This document shows positions 1 through 7,400 of a stretch of 12,228 nt of DNA, piece by piece. The notes under the pieces are model-generated. The model had not been told where the DNA came from and ran no database searches. It was given only the letters and a program-made list of their open reading frames with translations. Both the position numbers and the translations under genes were made by a program. Source of the DNA: Gaoshiqia sp050298035 (lineage in GTDB: Bacteria > Bacteroidota > Bacteroidia > Bacteroidales > Prolixibacteraceae); NCBI GenBank assembly GCA_050298035.1, contig JBNKTK010000110.1, forward strand, positions 1 to 12,228. The letters are read 5' to 3'. The number at the start of each line of letters is the position of its first letter. Position 1 is the stretch's first letter.

Positions 1-193
1 CAGGCGTAAATGAAAATTTAATATTATCAAGTCCAAATTCAGAAGCAGGTATACAAGAAGTCGAATCTGTTTGTATTACAAGTCCACGGTTTATTATTTT
101 ATTTCGTGTGTAATTGCAACTGAAAAAAATAAGTCCAGTTAGTAAAATAATCAAGCCGCTTTTTAGTATGTTTTTCTCATTTATCATTCTCAT
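1..193 (-). CDS. Partial lipoprotein, N-terminal 64 residues (runs off left edge)
   Basis: The reading frame is open from ATG at 193 down to the window edge, with a second in-frame ATG at 187. It encodes a short charged N-terminus (MRMINEKN), a hydrophobic core around residues 13-24 (SGLIILLTGLIFF is part of 12-24) and the lipobox-like end FFSC, with Cys26 as the expected lipidated residue. The next residues (NYTRNK) lack the acidic cluster typical of Bacteroidota surface-export signals, so an inner-leaflet or periplasmic lipoprotein is possible. What follows is ordinary, cysteine-containing sequence with no domain I recognise. It reads on the same strand as the other genes but is separated from them by about 700 bp of non-coding DNA. 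The signal peptide is seen directly; the function is unknown. The alternative is a chance frame, which the clean signal sequence makes less likely. Confidence 0.6.
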   Translation of the reverse strand, partial: MRMINEKNILKSGLIILLTGLIFFSCNYTRNKIINRGLVIQTDSTSCIPASEFGLDNIKFSFTP

Positions 194-470
194 GTTTCAA
201 CTTTTGCAGAATTTCCTAAAATGGGGTACAACGATAAGTGTAAGTTTCTGTACAGCCTGCCGGCCTTGAAGTATTCACTTGTCCAGCCAGTATGAAATTT
301 ACACATTGTTGTGTTTACGTTGTTTAAATTTATCACGTTTTTGATAAATAAACGGTCGTTGTGGAAACAGTCCTTACTTTTTCAAACAGTCACTTTAAAA
401 TCCACCTATTCAATTTATACCCTATAAGGTGAGTCGGATGGATTGCCTGTTTTTGAATGAACAACGGCCA

Positions 471-535
471 TTTAAAATTTTATTTTTTTCATCAATAAAG
501 CCAATAGGCTTTTCATTATTTTGGTTTAAAATTTT
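471..535. repeat. Direct repeat pair flanking a 6-bp hairpin
   Basis: The 11-mer TTTAAAATTTT occurs at 471-481 and again at 525-535. Between the copies lies a perfect hairpin, AAAGCC (497-502), loop AATA, GGCTTT (507-512). The arrangement is seen directly; its role is unknown. AT-rich repeats arise easily by chance in this background, so only the hairpin is moderately notable. Confidence 0.4.
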
Positions 536-634
536 CAATCCCTGCCAGGCTAAAATGTTAAAAGCCCTTGGGTTAAAAAGTCCTTCCATTTTTCCCTCCC
601 CCTTGACTTTGTCGCTAAAAAATGGGAACTTTGT

Positions 635-699
635 CAGGTCTTTTCGTCGCCTCGACGTCAGAAGCAACCGCTTCCACGGTCTCACCGTTCCAAGACCTG
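635..699. ncRNA. Cloverleaf-like multibranch element, possible structured RNA or palindromic repeat
   Basis: An 8-bp perfect closing stem, CAGGTCTT (635-642) with AAGACCTG (692-699), can be extended by two G-U pairs in RNA. It encloses three perfect 5-bp hairpins in series: CGTCG/CGACG (645-657, loop 3), GAAGC/GCTTC (661-674, loop 4) and ACGGT/ACCGT (676-688, loop 3). Junctions are only 1-3 nt, so 46 of 65 bases are paired. The loops are far too small for a tRNA (no 7-base anticodon or T loop), so this is not a tRNA gene. It may be a structured RNA, a dispersed palindromic repeat, or a mobile-element end that folds as single-stranded DNA. The strand is undecided because the fold works on either; the nearby T-run favours plus. 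Confidence 0.5.
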
Positions 700-704
700 G
701 TTCC

Positions 705-727
705 AAAATGCGTTCAGCATTTTTTTT
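705..727 (+). terminator. Rho-independent-terminator-like hairpin with T-run
   Basis: AAAATGC (705-711) pairs perfectly with GCATTTT (717-723) around a 5-base loop, and the T-run continues to 727 (8 Ts from 720). The stem is short and only two of its pairs are G-C, so efficiency is doubtful. It lies five bases beyond the cloverleaf, in the position expected for the 3' end of a plus-strand transcript. No plus-strand gene or clear promoter is visible upstream. Confidence 0.4.
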
Positions 728-887
728 GATCCCAAAGCTTTTTTAGAACATTTTATCATTCAAAATACAGTAATCGTGACTGTTTTCTAACTGCCTGTTT
801 CCCACAATGAAACACAACTCTGTTGTCTGTCCACCAAAGTTATCTTATAAATTGTTATTTCCTGTTTTATGTGTAGTTTTTCTTCTC

Positions 888-1187
888 TCATAAATCAAGG
901 TCATCAAATGGATTTTTAATGTTTTGTAAACTCCGGGTACTTACATGCGTGTAGATTTCGGTTGTTGTCGATGACTTATGGCCCAATAATTCCTGGATGT
1001 ACCGCAGGTCGGTCCCGTTTTCGAGCAGGTGCGTGGCGATGCTGTGCCGCAGGCAATGAAGCGTGTAAGGCTTGTTGATCCGGGCTTTCGCCATCGCTTT
1101 TTCGAAAACTTTTTGCAGGCTGGAAGCTGCCTTCCTGCCCCTCGTTTGAGCGTCAGCGGTAATGAGGGGTTCGCTGTAATAAAATAG
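888..1187 (-). pseudogene. Tyrosine recombinase/integrase C-terminal remnant
   Basis: The frame is open between a stop at 1190-1188 and the TGA at 888. The first ATG, at 1094, starts inside the catalytic domain, and recognisable homology begins upstream of it around 1130 (SLQKVFEKA). Numbering from that ATG, the C-terminal hallmarks are present: HCLRH with His13 and Arg16, LGHK with His39, and EIYTHVS with the nucleophile Tyr48, followed by a Bacteroidota-like tail ending FDDLDL. The N-terminal core-binding domain, the first catalytic Arg and the active-site Lys region are absent, so it cannot be a working recombinase. The family is XerC/D-like site-specific integrase. The missing part was not found in other frames just upstream, which suggests truncation by deletion or insertion rather than a simple frameshift. 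It is a remnant of mobile DNA or of an integron-like or phage-like integrase. Confidence 0.8.
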
Positions 1188-1272
1188 TTATCGGCAGCCA
1201 TTTTTATGATTAAGGTACTGTTAACCATTTTACTTTGCAATACGTTGATAAATTGTCGTTATAAACAGCTTG

Positions 1273-1290
1273 TCCCGATAACAATCGGGA
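1273..1290. repeat. Perfect 7-bp inverted repeat TCCCGAT/ATCGGGA
   Basis: TCCCGAT (1273-1279), a four-base AACA loop, then ATCGGGA (1284-1290). From memory, very similar palindromes of the CCCGAT...ATCGGG type are dispersed in intergenic spaces of many Bacteroidota genomes. That is recollection and was not tested here. Confidence 0.45.
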
Positions 1291-1300
1291 ACGACCAGCT

Positions 1301-1336
1301 TCCCCCTCGTCATCGCTAGCGCTAAGATGAGGGGGA
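1301..1336. repeat. GC-rich 11-bp bulged inverted repeat
   Basis: GATGAGGGGGA at 1326-1336 pairs with TCCCCCT (1301-1307) plus CATC (1311-1314), leaving a 3-base CGT bulge. The loop contains the overlapping palindromes CGCTAGCG (1314-1321) and TAGCGCTA (1317-1324). It is much more GC-rich than its surroundings. It may be a dispersed intergenic repeat or a factor-dependent transcription stop for sprA. Confidence 0.45.
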
Positions 1337-1444
1337 GATGGGGTAATCCAGCCTTTCAGTCTGGAAACAACATCAATGATCATAATTCTAAAAGTACACC
1401 ACGAATACGATGAAATAGTCCACGATTACCATTTCCCAACTTGT

Positions 1445-4400
1445 CTACTGGGCAAGCGTGAACCGGAAGCTCACACCAAAGTTGGTATTTGAGGTCGGGA
1501 ATGCTGATGAAGTAAATGGTTTATTGATCACTTTATCGTAATACAACCGCAATTGGAAACGATCGCTCAACATGTAGTCGGCAGTGGTTTTAATCGTAAT
1601 GGCGTTTTGTCCGGCAGTCAGCTGATTGTCATTCTCTACCAGTTTCCGCAGCAATGTTTTATTCTTCCTGAACGACAAATCGGTACGAATATTCAGGTCG
1701 TTTGAATAAGCTTTCTGCGATTTCTTGGTCTTAATGATCAAATCCATCCGCTGGAAGCGGTAACCAAGGCCAAACGTGTATTCATTGCTCAAGACTTCGG
1801 TCAGCTGGTTGTTGGCAAAGTTCAGTGTCAGGTTGCGGGTCCGTTTAATTTCGGCCCGGGTCGACAGGTCATTCAGCCAGGTCACGTCCACGTTGATCAG
1901 CGGGCTAAGCTGCTCGGTTATGCTTACTGAATTAATATCGAAACGGTTGACAAAATCACCGTTCAGTTCATTCGTCACATAGCTAAAACCGTCGCCATAG
2001 GCACTGTCATCGTACTTCAGGTTACTTACAAAAGAGCCCACATTATAGGTTGACCGGTAGGCATGGTTGATATTAACCGACTTCACAAACTTGTTCAAGC
2101 CCTCAATATTCGAAACAATACCGTCGTAAGTAATTCGCCAGTTCGGGCGCATGTACTTGATTGACGGGAATGGCTCCAACGATACTTTTTCGGGTGATTG
2201 TCCGGTATAGGCTGCAATAAAAGCCGGGATCAACACCTGTTGCGAAGTAGAACCGTACCCGTTCGGAAAGCCTTCCGCGTTTGGAACCGTGGGATCGTAA
2301 CCAGCATCAGGATTAGCAATACGTCTGGCAGCCAAACGCTTGGCAATTGTTTCCCGGTTTTCCATCATCGTCAGGTAAGCGTCAGATTCCCCAACTTCGG
2401 CCCCGCCCATTTTACTGAAAGCTGTTTTCCAGGTATTGATCGACATGGTGAAGTTTCCTCTCAAGCTCCGGTTCGATGCATTAAAATTACCCGATTGAGA
2501 ATCATAAATATAGAATTCACTTACATTCTCGGAATAGGAACGGGTAGCATCCAGGTCAATCCGAAGGAATGGAAGCGGTTCAACATTCGCACGAATGCTG
2601 AAGGTTTCGTTATGGCTCATCACGTATGGCGCATTCAGGGTCGAGTCTTTCGTGATCCAGCCTTTTTCTGCCGCCTTACGGGCAAAATTGTCATCCTGCC
2701 ATCCAAACAGGAACGGCAGCCCCGGCGCATTTGATGAAGCAATCTGACCGAACATTGCCGGGTCAGGCGTGTAGTGGCCCGAGCCGAATAAGCTGGGTTC
2801 AGGCATAAAACCAGGCATCATTGTCCCGTCAGAACTTGAGTAAGACACCGAAATTGTTTTCAGGCTCATCAGGGTCCTGGCTGAGTATTGTGCAAATTTG
2901 TATAAGAAATCCTGCTTGATTTTGCGCTTACCTTTGATGGTGACTTTTCCACCCTCAACATCCGCTTTAGGTGTAAAGCTCACACTATTTTCATCAATAA
3001 CCCGCATATCGCCGGCAACCGGTTTTCCATCGGCGCCCAGCACAACCACTTTCACATCTTCAGTCTTCAGGCGGTGAGTTATCGTTTGGGTCTTATTAGC
3101 CTCTATTTTAAAGTTCTTCTTTGAATATTCAACCTCTTTTATTTGCGTCCCCTCGTCTTTTTTCTTTGAAGTTTGTTGCATTGCTTTAGCCCGGCTGCTC
3201 GAACTGCGTGCCGAGCGGCTGGAACTTACAAACTTCTGGTTGACCTCTTTCAGGAATGGAACCTTGTTGTAAAGGTTCAACATGGAAACCTGCCCGGTTG
3301 CCTGCGCCACACGAGAGTTCTCAACCACATTCCCCAATTCAACGGTTTCGCTGGTCAGCGCACCGGCAGTCCAGTCGTACATCGACTGGTAACGTCCCGT
3401 TGCCGTCACCCAGTTAAAGAATGGAATCTTGTTGATCGGTACCTGGTATGAGGCATTCAGTGTGTGATGATATAATACCGGACGTCCCAGGTTAAGCAGG
3501 TTGGTCAGGATCGAATCCTTTTTCATCTGGTAGTCATCATCAGCTCGGTTGATCCGTCCGACAGGTTCGTCAATCCGGGCCGTTCCCTGCGACGAGAAGT
3601 CAACCCGCAGCGAGCGTGTCAGGTTATAACGAAGATCGAAATTCCGGTTCCAGATAAAGTCTTTTTCAACCGTCAGCGGAATAATCATATTCGGGTTCGA
3701 TATATTTCGCAACTGCACTTCTTTGTAGTGCCGGTACAATTCAGTCTGATACGAAATTTGTGTTGGCAGAAGGTAGAAATTGAAATCTTTAATTACGCGG
3801 AAAGCTTTTCCTTTCAACATTTTCGATTTTTTGAACGGCTCAATAACCTCCGGCCTGCTGCTAAAATTATAGTTGAACGAAGCCCGGTAATTCTTCTCGG
3901 TACTGTACTGGGTGTTGACATTCCGCTTCTTCTGTTCATTATAAGCATACGAAACAGAGAAGTTGGTCGGGTCGTACAACCGTGGTGTCCCCGACTTATT
4001 CATTTTGTCCACCTTCACATTATTCAGCACGATACTTTTCCGGGACAAATAATCCTGAGCTACTTTTTTAATTGAATCGCGCTCAGCACCTGAGTCTGCA
4101 TTTTTCAACGCATCCTTCATCGTGATGTCCGGATCGAGCGGGTTGTATTTCGGGTTACTGACACTTTTGGAAATCCCGACATACAGCGGCAACCGTACCT
4201 GTGCTTTTTGAGGGAAGAATTTACCCAGCTCAAAGTTTGATGAGATATCGTATTCGCTCAAGTCTTCCATCGAACGTTCGTTCACCCGCTGATCAATACT
4301 TCCAAATCCTGATGAAATATGACGCCCGGCAAAAACAACCGATCCGAGGTCGGCCAACCGTGCAGTTACACGTCCTTGCGCTGCCCATCCGCCATCTTCT

Positions 4401-7400
4401 TCAAAATCGGTCAAACGCATTTCGTTCACCCAAACTTCAACCGACTTTGGCCCGGGGTTGTAGCCCCCTGTTTTTTTATGACGGATACCCATCATCATCA
4501 CCTCAACATTACCGAGGTTCGGGTTACCTTTTATTTTAACGTGGTTTTTGTTACTGTTCCAACCTTCATGAACCGTTTCATAAACATCCGATATTTTCAG
4601 GGTCGATCCGGCTTGCCTCATTTCAGAGTTCCGGGCCTGTTTGGCATCCGTAAATATCTCCATCGGCACATCAAGTCTGTTTTCATCCGGCCATACGTCA
4701 TACCGGTCAGCCAGGATGTCGCCGCTAAAAGTACCTTCAGGTGTCAATTTCAGGGGCACCTCGTATTCATAATAGTTGTAGTTGTAGTCGGAACCAAGCC
4801 TGATGAAGAAAGAAAGCTCTTCATCTTTTAGCGGGTATCCTTCTATTTCTTCGGCATGGACTTCCAGTTTCAACCGTTTATAACGACGGAAATCCATGTA
4901 AATATTTTTGTACGCGGCACGCGCATCACCCTGCTCCAAATCAATTGTTTTCAAGACCAGCGACTGTTCATTCAACTGGCGTAACTGCGGGTTTGCCGGG
5001 TCAATTACCCGGTCAATTCCGGGAGGCAGCACATAATTTACAGGTTTGCGGCTACCATTTTCTTCGATATTCACTGCTGAAACATCAAACTCGGTATTTG
5101 TTTCGGGCAACAGGTCTTCATCAATTTGCAGGGTATACTTCCGCCAATCGGCACGCACCAAGTCAAGCGTGGCAAAACGCATAACTACCGGCTGCTTAAA
5201 CCCATGCATAAACATACGCATGAAACGGATGGATTTAAAATCGGAAATATTGCCAATAACCTGGCTTGGCTGTTTCACCGGCACCTTAAACTGGTACCAT
5301 TTTACCGTTCCTACCTGTCCGTTTGCCAATTCAACCTTTGCTTCACGGACATCAGTAATGTAGTCGCTTCCCAGTTTCATATCTTCACGGCGGATACTGA
5401 CCTTATACTGGTAATATCTTTCGTATTCGTTCAGCGTATTGTCATTGTTGATATCTTCAACATCGGGCAAGGAATTGGCTTGTGTTGAATATGGCTCAGG
5501 TGACCTTTCTGTAGGTACTGAGTTCCCCTCCATTCCGTTGTATTTCTTATAGCGCTCAAGGATACTTGCTTTCTCCTGATCGTAATCAGAGCCTCGATAA
5601 TAGTGATAATCATCACCAGAAGGGTCGTTCATCACTTCTGCATAAACATCCTGGTTCAAAATATTTTGAACCGTCTGAAGATAGCCGCTGTAGAACGTCT
5701 GCTCATCAGCATCACTCAATCCGTCAAAACCAACGTCCTGGCGAACGACAGCGTCTTCATTGGAAACAAAACTGTTTGTAATTTGCTGTTTGGCAGAAAT
5801 GCGTCCCCAAAGCGTGGTATCAACATCCTCCACCAGTTCAGTCTCGGGCAAGCCGTTTTCAAATGATTTCCGGGAATCCTTCAACACATCTTCCGAGATA
5901 TCTCCAAGGTTGAAATACAGGTCACCACCTTCATGTACCTCGAAGGTGTCGTTTACAAACGGGTCCATTACCCAAAACTCGATAAACTCGATATTTGCCG
6001 CTTCGAAGTCGGTAGTTTCAATCTTACGCATGATACCACCCCAACGGGATTCCGGATCGCGGAGTGTTCCGTCGGCATTGATACCCGCCGAAAAGTTGGA
6101 ACCCATGGCATCGAAGTTATACGGTCCGCGTTCTTCCGGGTAATAGGCCAGGTCGAGCACACCAATATTTGTTGGAACCCCGGTTGGTGTTTCCCTGTCC
6201 GGGAAAATTTCTTTTTCAAAAACCTCGCGTACCAGGTGATTTGATTTCTGGTCTTTATCCTGTTTGATGTGAGCAGGAGTTTGCGGACTATTCCGAAGGA
6301 AAAGCGGATCGATCTGATACCAGGCCAGTTTTGCGCGGTTGTAACCGTATGCCAGGTTGTCGTTCTCATCAGCTTCAGGGAACATAGCCTGCTTTTGAGG
6401 TGTACTTGCCAGCACCCAGGCTTGCCGCGATTTCATGTCGATAGAAGTTTTTGTTGACTCGAAATCGTCAATATAAACCGTACCACTTCCTTCAATCACT
6501 TTTGAATGCCCGGGCAACAATTGGGCAACCTCAGCCTCCATCGAAATTGATGACGGCGCCTTGGTTTCGATGAACGGCAGTTTGTCAACTAAATTGGTAA
6601 GTAGCTGTGACTGGCTACTGTAGGTCATATCTAACCCCAGCATGGTATTTGAAATCGGGTCTTCCCCGTAATTCACCTTTTGTGTTAGCGGGCGTTCGCT
6701 CATATGCAAAACGGTACCCCCGATATTAAAGTTGTCGGAGAACGCATAATTGGCATGCGTTCCAATCAGTGTTTTGCGTTGAACAGAAAATAAGTCTTCA
6801 CTTTCTGTCGCAATCCTGATTGGTGTCCCCGATTCGAGCAATGCCTGGTTGATAATTTTTACCCGCCCAAGCGTATAATCGACCGTATAATCAACATTTT
6901 CCTGCAATTCGCGACCTCCGGCAGTTACTTTTACCGAACCCCGGGCAACATTCACTGTCCCAAGCGAAATTTCGGAACTTGACGAGCCGGTATAACTTCC
7001 TTTCAATACAAATTTATTGTGTTCGGCATCCTGCTCAGCAAAGGTTTTGGTAGAGTCATAAAGTGACTGGTAGGTATATTTATCAGCAAGCGAAGAATTG
7101 GTAATGGAATCGCGTAAGTGTTTACCAAACGGCTCCACCGAAGGGAAAATGACCCGTCCGTTGGATGATTGCACCGTTATTCCTTCAATGTAGTCGAAAA
7201 CACCATTACTCCCCGGGTCGAGCTGCGAGTTGAGGTTGTCGACATTCAGCACGTTCAGCAAAATATGCCCCTCAAGGTTCGATTCAGGAAGGTAATTGAT
7301 ATAAGTACCGGTTGATTCGTTCAGGTACAGAACATCAAGCACAAAGTCCTCATTGCTCAATTGATAAGCATTCAGACTGTAAATATTTTTCATCATCAGC

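Larger units (their letters stand above)
194..887. other. Gene-poor AT-rich gap rich in hairpins
   Basis: I see no credible protein gene here. The open frames on both strands are under about 105 codons, lack convincing starts (TTG or GTG) and read through strongly structured DNA. The stretch does hold several inverted repeats: 301-314 (ACACA/TGTGT), 328-349 (ATTTATC/GATAAAT), 497-512, the cloverleaf at 635-699 and the terminator-like hairpin at 705-727. It also has two direct repeats: TTTAAAATTTT at 471-481 and 525-535, and ACTTTGTC at 606-613 and 628-635. A lone TAnnTTTG-like box occurs on the minus strand at 842-835, with no matching upstream element. Confidence 0.6.
1188..1444. other. Palindrome-rich spacer downstream of sprA
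   Basis: This spacer separates the end of sprA from the integrase remnant and contains no gene I can support. It carries two adjacent inverted repeats (1273-1290 and 1301-1336) and a short TCCAG/CTGGA pair near 1348-1366. None is followed by a clear T-run on the minus strand, so I do not see a classical sprA terminator, though the GC-rich 1301-1336 stem could still halt transcription. Confidence 0.5.

Noticed and set aside
635..699. A tRNA gene, because the fold is a cloverleaf
   Set aside because: The loops are 3, 4 and 3 bases. There is no 7-base anticodon loop, no TTC-type T loop and no room for a variable region.
422..706. A 94-codon minus-strand open frame and an overlapping 105-codon plus-strand frame (429-746)
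   Set aside because: Neither has a good start (TTG for the minus frame), and both run through the cloverleaf palindromes. The translations show no recognisable domain, signal peptide or membrane segment.
835..842. TAACTTTG on the minus strand as a promoter
   Set aside because: No TTG-type element about 20 bases upstream and no gene within a reasonable distance downstream.
941..1240. A 99-codon minus-strand frame overlapping the integrase remnant
   Set aside because: It is the wrong frame across the conserved HCLRH and LGH motifs and gives a Ser/Arg/Lys-rich nonsense translation; the recombinase signature is in the 888-1187 frame.
2198..2734. A 178-codon plus-strand open frame, and many other plus-strand frames between 1776 and 8925
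   Set aside because: They are antisense shadows of sprA; the sense frame carries continuous family hallmarks while these show none.
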